Assembly (NCBI GenBank): GCA_017963875.1
Contig: JAGCTA010000153.1
Location: 1-9,949, forward strand
Reading direction: 5' to 3'
Source: Victivallales bacterium
GTDB lineage: Bacteria; Verrucomicrobiota; Lentisphaeria; Oligosphaerales; Oligosphaeraceae
DNA length: 9,949 nucleotides
Notes under the pieces: model-generated
Seen by the model: only the letters and a program-made list of their open reading frames with translations
Told to the model about the DNA's origin: nothing
Database searches by the model: none
Made by a program: the position numbers and the translations under genes
Shown: piece by piece, positions 1 through 8,800 of the stretch
How the letters are laid out: each line of letters starts with the position of its first letter
Numbering within the stretch: the first letter of the stretch is position 1

Positions 1-1575
1 CAAGGAACCTTTGTTGTGTTTCGCTTCGTCATACTCCGCTATTGACGTAAGGAACTCCCTGACATTATCACGCCTTTTCATGGCATCTTCCCGCGGCTTG
101 TACATTCGTACGAGACCATCCATGTAGCCGATTCGCTCAAGAAGTTCCACTGCGATTGGATAAACGGCCCCCGATTCTGGTATTTTCGAACGCATGTCCC
201 TGATGATACCATTGAAAGTGGCGACATTTTCACGAATATCAGGTGTCACTGCACTTTTAAATGTATCAGTATCTGCTGCATCATGGATGGAAAGATGCGT
301 TATTTTTCTCAATTCCCTCAACTTCTCAATCGTAACATCTCCGATACCCCTTGGGGGGACATTGATGACCTGCAGCATCGCCAGATCGTCTTTTGGATTG
401 CTCACCAATTTAAGAAAAGCCAGCGCATCGAGAATTTCCTTGCGCTTGAAAAAGGAATTGGCGCCAACCAGAACATACGGTATATTCTTTCTATGGAAAA
501 CCTCCTCAAGCACGCGGGACTGCTGACCAGCCCGAAAGAGAACTGCAAACTCCCCCCAGTTTCCATTGACTACCTGGTCACGGATATAATCACAGACAAA
601 CCCTGCCTCCTCATGTTCATTCTCACACAACACAGCCAAAATATGTTCCCCATCTCCTTGCTTCGACCAGAGGTTCTTGGCTCGCCTGTTGACATTGTTG
701 GCAATCAGTTTGTTGGCAGATTTGAGAATCGTATTGGTTGAACGGTAGTTTTGTTCCAAGCGAATGACGGCCGCACCAGGGAAATACGTTTCAAAATCAA
801 GAATATTGCTTAAATTCGCCCCACGCCAGCCATAGATTGACTGATCATCATCTCCAACGACACAAATATTCTTTCTTTCCCCTGCAAGCATGACCATGAT
901 TTTCAACTGCACCGTATTGGTATCCTGATATTCGTCTATCAGCAAATGATGAAACTGCTCTCGATAGTTTTCAAGCACATTTGGAAACTCCTGCCATAAC
1001 TTGACAGTCAGCGTCAGCAAATCATCAAAATCCACGAGATCCATCTGCCTCAATTTCGTCTGATAGATACGATAGACATTAGCGACATCCTGTGCCCGAA
1101 TGATGTTTTCCGCATGAAAGATGTCCTCAGGCTCCTTTAGGCTTGCCTTTGCATTAGATATATATGATAGCCAGAGCCCTGAATCGCATCCAGGACCTGT
1201 ATAATGGTTTTCGGAGATGATTTCCCGAATAAGTCCACGCTGATAGCCTTCCGAGGCAATGCCGAAATTTCTGGAATAGCCCAGCCGATGGATGTGATGC
1301 CTTAGGACACTCATGCAGAAGGCATGAAAAGTGGAAACGGTCACCCTTTCAGCCTGAGAAGACGTCAGCAAGCCTGCAACACGTTCACGCATTTCCCCAG
1401 CCGCCTTGTTCGTAAACGTGACCGCCAATATGTTTTCAGGATGGACGCCATGACGTATAAGATTGGCTATTCTATGGATGATGACTCTGGTTTTCCCTGA
1501 ACCAGCACCTGCCAAAATCATCAGTGGCCCCCACAGTGTATCGACTGCTTTCTGTTGCTGTTCATTTAATGCCAT
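1..1575 (-). CDS. uvrD: UvrD/PcrA-type superfamily 1A ATP-dependent DNA helicase, C-terminal part beyond the window
   Basis: The reading frame is open from ATG at 1575 to the window edge (525 codons). Members of this family are 3'-5' helicases of about 650-750 residues that unwind DNA in excision and mismatch repair and clear replication forks. Motifs seen in order: Q-motif LNEQQQKAV (residues 3-11), Walker A AGAGSGKT (22-29), motif Ia VTFTNKAAGEM (52-62), Walker B DEYQD (214-218), motif III GDDDQSIYGWRG (241-252) and motif IV QNYRST (275-280). Motifs V and VI would lie off the window. PPRGIGD further on resembles UvrD more than Rep, but UvrD and PcrA cannot be separated here. The gene starts 54 nt after the acyltransferase stop, so co-transcription is likely. 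The purine-rich GGGAG upstream lies about 19 nt from the ATG, too far for a normal Shine-Dalgarno, so the exact start is slightly uncertain. Confidence 0.95.
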   Translation of the reverse strand, partial: MALNEQQQKAVDTLWGPLMILAGAGSGKTRVIIHRIANLIRHGVHPENILAVTFTNKAAGEMRERVAGLLTSSQAERVTVSTFHAFCMSVLRHHIHRLGYSRNFGIASEGYQRGLIREIISENHYTGPGCDSGLWLSYISNAKASLKEPEDIFHAENIIRAQDVANVYRIYQTKLRQMDLVDFDDLLTLTVKLWQEFPNVLENYREQFHHLLIDEYQDTNTVQLKIMVMLAGERKNICVVGDDDQSIYGWRGANLSNILDFETYFPGAAVIRLEQNYRSTNTILKSANKLIANNVNRRAKNLWSKQGDGEHILAVLCENEHEEAGFVCDYIRDQVVNGNWGEFAVLFRAGQQSRVLEEVFHRKNIPYVLVGANSFFKRKEILDALAFLKLVSNPKDDLAMLQVINVPPRGIGDVTIEKLRELRKITHLSIHDAADTDTFKSAVTPDIRENVATFNGIIRDMRSKIPESGAVYPIAVELLERIGYMDGLVRMYKPREDAMKRRDNVREFLTSIAEYDEAKHNKGSL

Positions 1576-1629
1576 GATAATTATGAAAAAGGCTCTCCCG
1601 CCTATAAAAACTCCAAACAAGATTAAAAA

Positions 1630-2295
1630 TCAATCATCGGTAATATCAAGCAGATGCTTTTTAAGCAAATCACAGGCCTCTTCAATCGGCATCCCCGAGG
1701 GAATCATGAATGGTTCCCCCAACACCAGTTTCACTTTTGAGAAAGGCCACGGAATCTGCATCCGATCCCAACTTTTCAACTGCCATTTACGTGGCGCGTT
1801 CAACACTATCGGAACAATTTTGAGATTTTGCCTTGTGGCTATGGCCACCGCCCCTGGATGAACACAATATTTGGGTCCGCGAGGCCCATCGACGGTCAGC
1901 ACGGGATTGAGTCCTTCCTTTGCCGAATGAATCAATCTGATCAATGCCCCCGCTGCGCCACGCGACGACGAGCCTCTGACGACATTCAGCCCGAAAAAAC
2001 GGATAAATCTGGCAATATACTCACCGTCCCTTGATGCACTGATTAGTACAGTGCATTTTTGAAGAATAGACTTTGGAACCAACGCAGGAATGAATAGCAG
2101 ACGATTATGCCATATCGCGACAACGCATGGCTCCTTGTCCTCCACAAATTCCTTGATAGGCTTTGGAGATTCGATGCTGACACGATATGTCCACGCAACA
2201 AAACGAATCAACCAGGCCGCTAGGAAAGCCAGCCAGCCAGGCATCTTGCGCTTGTTCTTGAATGTGAAAATTCTGCGGCCCATGTCGTCTGCCAA
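1630..2295 (-). CDS. DUF374 / lysophospholipid acyltransferase-like membrane protein
   Basis: A 221-residue protein resembling the DUF374 branch of the lysophospholipid acyltransferase superfamily, inner-membrane proteins thought to move acyl groups onto lipid substrates; the substrate here is unknown. Visible marks: a hydrophobic amphipathic or membrane segment at about residues 20-37, WHNRLLF (62-68), SRDGE (88-92), VRGSSSRG (106-113), DGPRGPK (136-142) and SWDRMQIPWPF from 175. The order and spacing match DUF374 proteins as I recall them. The classical acyltransferase HX4D box is not intact: His63 is present but no Asp follows at the expected place, so the chemistry is inferred from family only. 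The longest frame begins with TTG at 2295, preceded by AAGG with 9-nt spacing. ATG at 2283 (four codons later) is the alternative, with a poorer ribosome site. It lies 54 nt upstream of the helicase gene, probably in one transcript. Confidence 0.88.
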   Translation of the reverse strand: MADDMGRRIFTFKNKRKMPGWLAFLAAWLIRFVAWTYRVSIESPKPIKEFVEDKEPCVVAIWHNRLLFIPALVPKSILQKCTVLISASRDGEYIARFIRFFGLNVVRGSSSRGAAGALIRLIHSAKEGLNPVLTVDGPRGPKYCVHPGAVAIATRQNLKIVPIVLNAPRKWQLKSWDRMQIPWPFSKVKLVLGEPFMIPSGMPIEEACDLLKKHLLDITDD

Positions 2296-2365
2296 TGACT
2301 ATAACCTTGAAAAGACTCTCGTGTGCTTTATAGAGCAAGCAATGTATCAAATAGACTCTATTGCC

Positions 2366-2416
2366 AAAAGGCTCCCAAGCCGACAGGAGGAACACGCCTC
2401 AGCCGCCTTAGGAGCC
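2366..2416 (-). terminator. Likely Rho-independent terminator after ppdK
   Basis: On the minus strand GGCTCCTAAG (2416-2407) pairs with CTTGGGAGCC (2379-2370): ten base pairs including one G-T wobble. An inner GAGG/CCTC stem lies inside, and TTTT (2369-2366) follows at once. It sits 84 nt after the ppdK stop. The T-run is short, so termination may be partial; read-through into the acyltransferase gene is possible. I see no convincing -35/-10 pair between this hairpin and position 2295. Confidence 0.7.
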
Positions 2417-2499
2417 ATCAACTTCAACCAATGCCTTCACCATTACAGCGAAAGCAAAAGGCAATTATGTCTCATCAGAGCATTATGCGCAACAACTCC

Positions 2500-5364
2500 T
2501 TATTTGCCGCGTTCGGCATTGATGGCGGCCTGCGCAGATGCCACTCGGGCAACTGGAACTCGGAACGGAGAGCAACTGACGTATGTCAAGCCCTGCTGGA
2601 AGCAGAACTCCACAGAAGCGGGATCGCCGCCTTGCTCGCCACAGATACCGACTTTCAGCGTCGGGCGGACTTCACGGCCTTTCTTCGTCGCCATTTCAAT
2701 CAGCATTCCGACGCCATTGGTATCAATTGTCTGGAACGGGTCCGCAGTAAGCATGCGATTGTCCAGATAGGCAGGGATGAAACTACCGATATCATCACGC
2801 GAGAATCCGAAGGTCATCTGCGTAAGGTCGTTGGTTCCGAATGAGAAGAACTCCGCCACATCCGCCATCTGGTCCGCCAGCAATGCCGCACGTGGAATCT
2901 CAATCATGGTTCCGACCTTGTATTTAAGGTGCTTGAGGTCAAAGCGGCGAAGGATTTCCGCATGGACCTTCTCAATGATTTCCTTGGTATAGCGCAGTTC
3001 GTGGACATCGCACGTGACAGGAATCATGATCTCAGGAATGATATCTTTTCCGTCCTTGATCAGTTCCGCTGCCGCCTGAAGGATGGCACGAACCTGGAAT
3101 TCCGTGATTTCTGGATAGGTGATTGCGAGACGCACACCACGATGCCCCATCATCGGGTTATTTTCCTGAAGAGCGTCAACGCGCTTGCGGACTTCGTCCT
3201 CGGCAATGCCAAGAGCCTTGGAAAGTTCCTGACGGCCAAGTTGCGAATGCGGAACAAACTCATGCAATGGCGGGTCAAGCAGACGGACTGTAACAGGGAA
3301 TCCTTCCATTGCAAGCATGGTTTCCTTGATATCGTTCTTCATGAATGGAAAGAGTTCTTTCAGGACATTCACGCGGTCAGCAGGCGTTGTGCAAAGAATC
3401 ATCTTGCGGAGAAGGAACAACGGCTTGGCAGAACCTTCACCATAGAACATGTGTTCAGTACGGAAGAGCCCAATGCCCTCTGCGCCGAATTCACGTGCCT
3501 TCTTAGCATCAGAAGGCGTATCCGCATTGGCACGGACACCCATCTTCCGATATTTGTCAACGAGAGACATGAAACGCAGGAAACGTGCGTAATCGCCCGA
3601 CGCCGTAGGTTCAACAAGAGGAAGTTCATCTTCATAGACAAGCCCCTTGGAACCGTTGATGGTCAGCACGGCACCCTCGCGGAATGTCTTGTCACCGACT
3701 TTCATGGTTTTGTTGATCGCATCGACGACCATGCCCTCTGCGCCGACTATACAGGATTTCCCCCAGCCACGAGCGACAAGCGCCGCATGTGAGGTCATTC
3801 CGCCGCGAGCAGTAAGAATGCCATTGGCTGCACGCATGCCCTCAATATCCTCTGGAGAGGTTTCCTCACGGACAAGGATGACCTTCTTGCCAAGACGGAT
3901 CGCCTGAACGGCGTCCTGTGCCGTGAAGAAAATTTCGCCTGTCGCCGCGCCTGGACCAGCAGGCAATCCCTGAAGCAGTTTTGCCGACCTTTTTTCAATT
4001 GATGGCTCGATGATCGGAAGGAGGAATTCAAGAACCTGATTTGGCGCAACGCGCAGGACGGCTTCCTTTTCATCGATAAGTTTCTCATCCAGCATATCAA
4101 GAGCCATGTTGACGGCGGCCTTACCGCCTCGTTTTCCAACACGGCATTGGAGCATGTACAGTTTGGACTCTTCAATCGTAAACTCAATGTCCAGCATATC
4201 CGTATAATGTCTTTCCAGTTTATTGCGGATATCGAATAACTGCTTGTACGTCTGAGGCATCGCCTCTTCCATTGACGGAAGGTGCTTGTTCTGGTCTGTC
4301 TTCGTCTCATTGTTCAAAGGGAGTGGAGTGCGAATACCTGCGACAACATCCTCACCTTGTGCATTGACAAGCCATTCACCGAAGAACAGATTTTCACCTG
4401 TGGCTGGATTTCGCGTGAACGCCACGCCTGTCGCGGAGGTGTCTCCCATGTTTCCAAAAACCATTGTCTGGACATTGACAGCGGTTCCCCATGTATCTGG
4501 AATGCCCTCGATACGGCGATAGGCGACAGCCTTCTGGCCGACCCAACTCTTGAAGACGGCACCAATGCCTCCCCAGAGTTGCTGGACTGGATCATCTGGG
4601 AATTCAGCACCAAGGACTTCCACGATTTTACGCTTGAAAGCACCTGCGAGAACCTTCAAGTCATCGCTTGTCAACTCAGTATCGGATTTATAATCCTTGA
4701 TATACTTATATTGATCGAGGATTTCGTCCAAAATCTTGCGGATGCCCTTGCCGTCTAGCGGTTCAATACCCTCTGCCTTTTCCATGACGACATCGGCGTA
4801 CATCATGATAAGCCGACGATAGGAATCCCATACAAAACGCTCGTTGTTGGTCTTCTTGATCAGCCCAGGAATCGTCGCGGTTGAGAGACCGATGTTCAGA
4901 ACCGTATCCATCATGCCAGGCATGGACTTTCTGGCACCTGAACGGCAGGAGACGAGCAACGGATTTTCAGGATCGCCGTATTTACGTCCCATGACCTGTT
5001 CGACATGCGCCAACGCCTTGTCGACTTCTTCCTTCAGCCCAGCGGGGAACGAACTGCCATTGGCAAAATAGTCATTGCAGCATTCCGTTGTAATTGTAAA
5101 ACCCGCAGGAACAGGGAGGCCAAGACGGCTCATCTCCGCCAAGTTGGCACCTTTTCCTCCAAGTTCATTCTTCATGGAAGCATCACCTTCAGTATAATCA
5201 CCGCCAAAGCGATAAACATACTTCTTGATGGCTTTTGCTTCCTGCTTCACTTCGTTTTTCTGGACAGGCTTGGAAGCCTTCTGCTCAACTGCCGCTGAGG
5301 ACGCCTTTGCTGCGGCCTTCGGCTCTTGTGTCTTTTCGTTTTTCTTTACCATTTGATTACCCAT
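2500..5364 (-). CDS. ppdK: Pyruvate, phosphate dikinase (PPDK) with N-terminal Lys/Ala-rich extension
   Basis: PPDK reversibly converts pyruvate, ATP and phosphate to phosphoenolpyruvate, AMP and pyrophosphate. In many anaerobes it replaces or complements pyruvate kinase. The 954 residues contain all three domains. The ATP-grasp N-terminal part has NELGGKGANLAEMSRLGLP (about 66-84) and GDTSATGVAFTRNP. The phosphohistidine domain has GGMTSHAALVARG with catalytic His526 and the neighbouring regulatory-type Thr. The C-terminal PEP/pyruvate TIM barrel has GTNDLTQMTFGFSRDD, then GICGEQGGDP with the acid/base Cys908, then SCSPFRVPVAR. Typical PPDKs are near 870-880 residues. The excess is mostly an N-terminal arm (residues 1-46) rich in Lys, Ala, Gln and Glu before the usual start YVYRFGG. 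ATG at 5364 is preceded in frame by TGA; ATG at 5352 (Met5) is an alternative. Neither has a strong Shine-Dalgarno. The gene is flanked by terminators on both sides, so it looks monocistronic. Confidence 0.98.
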   Translation of the reverse strand: MGNQMVKKNEKTQEPKAAAKASSAAVEQKASKPVQKNEVKQEAKAIKKYVYRFGGDYTEGDASMKNELGGKGANLAEMSRLGLPVPAGFTITTECCNDYFANGSSFPAGLKEEVDKALAHVEQVMGRKYGDPENPLLVSCRSGARKSMPGMMDTVLNIGLSTATIPGLIKKTNNERFVWDSYRRLIMMYADVVMEKAEGIEPLDGKGIRKILDEILDQYKYIKDYKSDTELTSDDLKVLAGAFKRKIVEVLGAEFPDDPVQQLWGGIGAVFKSWVGQKAVAYRRIEGIPDTWGTAVNVQTMVFGNMGDTSATGVAFTRNPATGENLFFGEWLVNAQGEDVVAGIRTPLPLNNETKTDQNKHLPSMEEAMPQTYKQLFDIRNKLERHYTDMLDIEFTIEESKLYMLQCRVGKRGGKAAVNMALDMLDEKLIDEKEAVLRVAPNQVLEFLLPIIEPSIEKRSAKLLQGLPAGPGAATGEIFFTAQDAVQAIRLGKKVILVREETSPEDIEGMRAANGILTARGGMTSHAALVARGWGKSCIVGAEGMVVDAINKTMKVGDKTFREGAVLTINGSKGLVYEDELPLVEPTASGDYARFLRFMSLVDKYRKMGVRANADTPSDAKKAREFGAEGIGLFRTEHMFYGEGSAKPLFLLRKMILCTTPADRVNVLKELFPFMKNDIKETMLAMEGFPVTVRLLDPPLHEFVPHSQLGRQELSKALGIAEDEVRKRVDALQENNPMMGHRGVRLAITYPEITEFQVRAILQAAAELIKDGKDIIPEIMIPVTCDVHELRYTKEIIEKVHAEILRRFDLKHLKYKVGTMIEIPRAALLADQMADVAEFFSFGTNDLTQMTFGFSRDDIGSFIPAYLDNRMLTADPFQTIDTNGVGMLIEMATKKGREVRPTLKVGICGEQGGDPASVEFCFQQGLTYVSCSPFRVPVARVASAQAAINAERGK

Positions 5365-5391
5365 TCTTCAGTTTAATGAATTATTCAATGC

Positions 5392-5406
5392 ATGGTTTGG
5401 AACCAT
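5392..5406. promoter_or_regulatory. Short inverted repeat in the ppdK leader
   Basis: ATGGTT-TGG-AACCAT is a perfect 6-bp inverted repeat with a 3-nt centre. It lies about 28 nt upstream of the ppdK ATG, in the roughly 55-nt gap between the preceding terminator and ppdK. Any ppdK promoter probably lies in or beside this gap, so the repeat could be an operator or a leader hairpin. Chance occurrence is also possible. No clear -35/-10 pair was found here. Confidence 0.3.
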
Positions 5407-5418
5407 ACATGCGAAAAC

Positions 5419-5489
5419 AAAAAAAATGAGGCTGCGCTAGGTGAGGGGCAACAATTTCACAATTCCTTTGTCACACTAGCCCGCCTCAT
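5419..5489 (-). terminator. Rho-independent terminator of the microprotein gene
   Basis: On the minus strand ATGAGGC (5489-5483) pairs with GCCTCAT (5432-5426). Inside it GCTAG pairs with CTAGC across a small internal loop, then GTGA pairs with TCAC beyond a one-base bulge. The outer stem runs straight into eight T residues (5426-5419). It starts 23 nt after the microprotein stop and lies upstream of ppdK, so it separates the two transcription units. The opposite strand has no T-run, so it acts in the minus direction only. Confidence 0.85.
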
Positions 5490-5512
5490 CTCGGAAAACA
5501 CATCCTGGGCGA

Positions 5513-5614
5513 TTATTTCTTGCTCTTCTTTGCGGCTTTCGCCTCTTCCTTCTTTCTTTCCGCATAGCGCTTGGCACGGACGCGTTTCTCAACTTTCGTA
5601 TGCTGTTGACTCAT
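5513..5614 (-). CDS. 33-residue highly basic Lys/Arg-rich microprotein
   Basis: A complete ORF of 33 codons plus TAA. It begins MSQQHTKVEKRVRAKRYAER and ends in an Ala/Lys run (AKAAKKSKK). About half the residues are Lys or Arg, there is no membrane segment, and the sequence could form one long basic helix. Evidence that it is real: GGAG (5626-5623) lies 8 nt before the ATG, a good promoter candidate lies upstream, a strong terminator follows 23 nt after the stop, and the spacer around it is A+T-rich non-coding DNA. Tiny basic proteins of this kind usually bind RNA, ribosomes or DNA, but that is inference. It does not match the small ribosomal proteins bTHX or SRA as I remember them. I do not recognise the family with certainty. 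Confidence 0.75.
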   Translation of the reverse strand: MSQQHTKVEKRVRAKRYAERKKEEAKAAKKSKK

Positions 5615-5622
5615 GAGTTGAT

Positions 5623-5626
5623 CTCC
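5623..5626 (-). promoter_or_regulatory. Shine-Dalgarno site of the microprotein gene
   Basis: GGAG on the minus strand, 8 nt before the ATG at 5614. It is the clearest ribosome-binding site in the window and supports translation of the 33-codon ORF. Confidence 0.7.
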
Positions 5627-5680
5627 ATTGATTTAATAATTTTATGATATAATTATAATGTCCTTTTTTTTGAAGTGTTT

Positions 5681-5709
5681 AATATAATGCAATAAATTGA
5701 AATATGCAA
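5681..5709 (-). promoter_or_regulatory. Candidate sigma-70-type promoter for the microprotein gene
   Basis: On the minus strand TTGCAT (5709-5704) and TATATT (5686-5681) are separated by exactly 17 nt in an A+T-rich region. Transcription would start near 5674, giving a 5' leader of about 60 nt. A second -10-like TATAAT occurs at 5657-5652 but lacks a recognisable -35 at the right distance. The preceding gene ends in its own terminator, so an independent promoter is needed here. Confidence 0.5.
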
Positions 5710-5770
5710 GTTTTCCACTGACTTTTTTCGCTAACCCTCAATACTTCAAGAGACCCTGTTCAGAGTCAGT

Positions 5771-5804
5771 AAAAAGCCCCGACTAGATTATTCCAGTCGG
5801 GGCT
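5771..5804 (-). terminator. Rho-independent terminator of the giant repeat-protein gene
   Basis: On the minus strand AGCCCCGACT (5804-5795) and AGTCGGGGCT (5784-5775) form a perfect 10-bp stem with a 10-nt loop, followed by a T-run (5775-5771, the first T pairing in the stem). It begins 73 nt after the stop codon at 5877. The 72-nt gap holds no supportable gene. Confidence 0.92.
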
Positions 5805-5876
5805 ATCGGTTTTAAAATGGCTCAGGCTCCGTGGAAGGCTCTTACAGCCGCTACGGAAACCTTCGCTTTCATTTGG

Positions 5877-8800
5877 TTACTTCTGGACGGTATCGTCAGA
5901 AGTATTCCAGAGGAAGGACTTGTCGATGGCGTTGAAGTCGATGAGCGTTCCAGGACCAAAGCCTTCGGGCAGACCTTCGATAACGCTGCTGCCAGTGAGA
6001 ATGTAGTCGATGTTCTTGTCGTATGCAGGACCATCAAACGATGCGCGGACGTGCGGGAAGTACACAAACGGCAGTGCCCTCAGATGAGCCATGAGTTCGC
6101 CTTTTTCGCGATCTGCGCGATAGAAGAACGGCTTCTCGTCTTCTGGGACTGGTTCTGGATCAGGTCTTACCTCATATTGTTTTTCCCATGCCACGACACC
6201 GTACATCTTTCTCCTTGGAATCAATTCAATATGGCCTGTTTCGGCGATGAATGAATCGCCGCCAATATAGTCGGCCTCTGCGGTAATGGTATTGGAACCG
6301 CGATCACCATACGCCGTAACTGTCGATCCATCGATTTCATTTCCAGCAGTAAGTATTGCGATCTTGCCAGCCTGGACAGAAGCATTGAGGATGCTGTTGT
6401 TCTTAGCCGTGATTTCAACATTTCCATTGGCTGCGCTGAAATTGGAGTTCCTGATATCGGTTCCAGCCTCAACTTTGATATTGCCATCTTTTGTGAGCAC
6501 GATGGTGCTGGTGATGCTTGCATCATCCTTTACCGTGATGTCCGACTTCGCATAGATATCGCCATTGGTGACATTGCCTGAAATCTTGGTGGCCTTGATG
6601 CTACCCTTTGCGGCGCGCATGTTGACATAGCCATCGACCTTGATGGTACCCTCAGCCTTGATATCGCCCTCAACGGTCTTCAGGTCAACGCCTTCCTGGG
6701 CATCAACTGTGCCGTTGATTTCGATATCGCCATTGGTTTCCATCGCAACTTCATCACCTGTGACTGTCGCATCGGACTCAACTTTGATGCCGTCGCCTTT
6801 AGTGGTGATTACGACATTGCCGTCAGTGGCTGTAATGTCATCGACGATGACCAGAACATTGTCCTGGTCATCATCGTTTCTGTTGGCGTTTGCCGTATCC
6901 TGTGCGGCATTGATTCTGACAGCATTCTTGGCGGTGATGGCTTTGTCCAGTTTCAGATTGCTGTGTGCAACGTCAATGGAGACCGCACCCTTTTCGGCTT
7001 TGACTTCACCCTTGACATTGACATTGTTGAAATTGGAAATGATTGTGACATCGCCTTCGTTTGAGGTCAGGTCTGCTGCAATCGTGAGTTCAGCGCCTGG
7101 AGCATAATCAATGATATTGATGTTGCCGCTGACAGCGATTTCGCCCTTGGGGCTGTCGCCGTCGAGCACGCCAACTTGCGAGGCCTTGATATTCAAGGCT
7201 GTCATAGCCTCAATGGGGGCTGCATCCGTATCTTCTGTGGCCGTGCTGAATGTAAAGGCATCAACATTGATGATATTGGCATTCAGGACTGCATCTTCGG
7301 GGGTTTCCTCAAACTGCAGAAGAACATCCATTGCGGTAAGGTTGATATCGCTGTCAGCCGTGATAGCACCGCCATCTTTCACAATGATCGTACTGCCGCG
7401 ACCCGCATCAATGGAAACATTGTTACCAGAGATTGGAGCGATGACGCTGACCTTCGTCTCGGAAGCCGAGGTGATGTCCACATCGTCTGCCGCCTGAATT
7501 TCGCCTTTGATCGTCAGATCGGATTCGGAAAGAATTGTCACGGACTTGCCAGATGTCAACGTTGAGTTGATGGCCAGCGTGTCGTTGCCTTTCTGGTCAC
7601 GGATATTGATATTGCCAGAGACATCGATATCGGCTTTCACATTGTCGCCTTCGTCAAGCATTCCAATGACGGCTGCCTGGATATTCAATTCAGACGTGGC
7701 CTCAATAGGAGCCGAATCCGTGTCTTCCGTTGCAGTCGAGAACTGCCATGCATCGATGTTGATGACAGGCGCGTTGAGAACTGGTGTATCTGGGGTTTCC
7801 TCGAACTTCAGGTAGATGTCGTATGCCGTCATGTCAATGACCTTGTCGGCATTGATCGAACCTTCTGCGGACAGCGTGATTGTTCCAACGTTGCCTGCAT
7901 CGACGGAAACATCCGTGCCCATAATTTCGCCTTTGATGGCAATGCTGGAATCAGAAGTGATTGTAATTGAACGATTGGATTTCAGTGACGAGTCGATAAT
8001 CAGCAGGTCATTGCCATCCTGTCCTTTCACATTGATGTTACCAGTGACATCAATGTCGCCTTTCGGTGCATCGTCTGCATCCAGAAGACCGATGATAGCG
8101 GCCTTGATGTTCAGGGCACTGCTTGCCTCAATCGGTGCGGAATCCGTATCCTCGGTCGCGGTGGAGAACTGCCAAGCATCAATGTTGATGACACTCGCGT
8201 TGAGGACTGGAACTTCTGGTGTTTCCTCGAACTGCAGATAGATGTCATACGCTGTAAGATCAATGATGCCGTCAGCGTTGATGGAGCCATTCTCGCTCAG
8301 CGTGATGGTGCTTCCACGACCTGCGTTGACAGTGACATTTGTTCCGAGGATGCCTTCGATGATTTTCACGCGGCTATTGGGTTCGGCGGTAATCAGGACA
8401 TCATCTTCAGCCTCGACCGCGCCCTTGATGGTAAGGTCTGAATCGGCATTGATCGTCACTGAACGTCCAGATTTCAGCGAGGAGTTGATGGTCAGCGTCT
8501 CGTTGCCTTCCTGACCCTTGACATTGATGTCACCTGCGACATCGATATCGCCCTTCGGATTATTATCCGCGTCAAGGATGCCGATGACGGCAGCCTTGAT
8601 GTTCAGGGCGCTGTTGGCCTCGATCGGTGCGGAGTCAGTTGTTTCCGTGGCGGTGGAGAACTGCCAGGCGTCGATGTTGATGACATCAGCATTCAGCACT
8701 GGGAGTTCAGGAATTTCTTCGAATTGGAGGTAGATGTCATACGCAGCCATATCAATAACCTTGTCGGCATTGATGGAGCCGTTATCGGTCAGCACGATGG

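Noticed and set aside
1586..1603. AGGC/GCCT mini-hairpin followed by T residues between the acyltransferase and helicase genes
   Set aside because: A stem of only four base pairs is too weak for a terminator, and it would cut a likely operon.
2105..2395. Minus-strand 96-codon ORF over the start of the acyltransferase gene
   Set aside because: It overlaps the well-supported acyltransferase in another frame, its upstream part contains the terminator hairpin, and its product has no recognisable features.
2929..3792. 287-codon plus-strand ORF inside ppdK
   Set aside because: It lies wholly opposite PPDK coding sequence, where the minus-strand frame matches the family throughout; the product looks like a translated complement.
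5513..5614. Microprotein as the Verrucomicrobia/Chlamydia small basic protein found near rRNA loci
   Set aside because: That family, as I remember it, is longer and has a different pattern; the only similarity seen is high basic content, and no rRNA gene is present in the window.
5877..6600. C-terminal autotransporter beta-barrel of the giant protein
   Set aside because: The C-terminus shows no series of amphipathic barrel strands and does not end in an aromatic residue; it is solenoid-like, then a Pro/Glu linker and a short soluble-looking tail ending in VQK.
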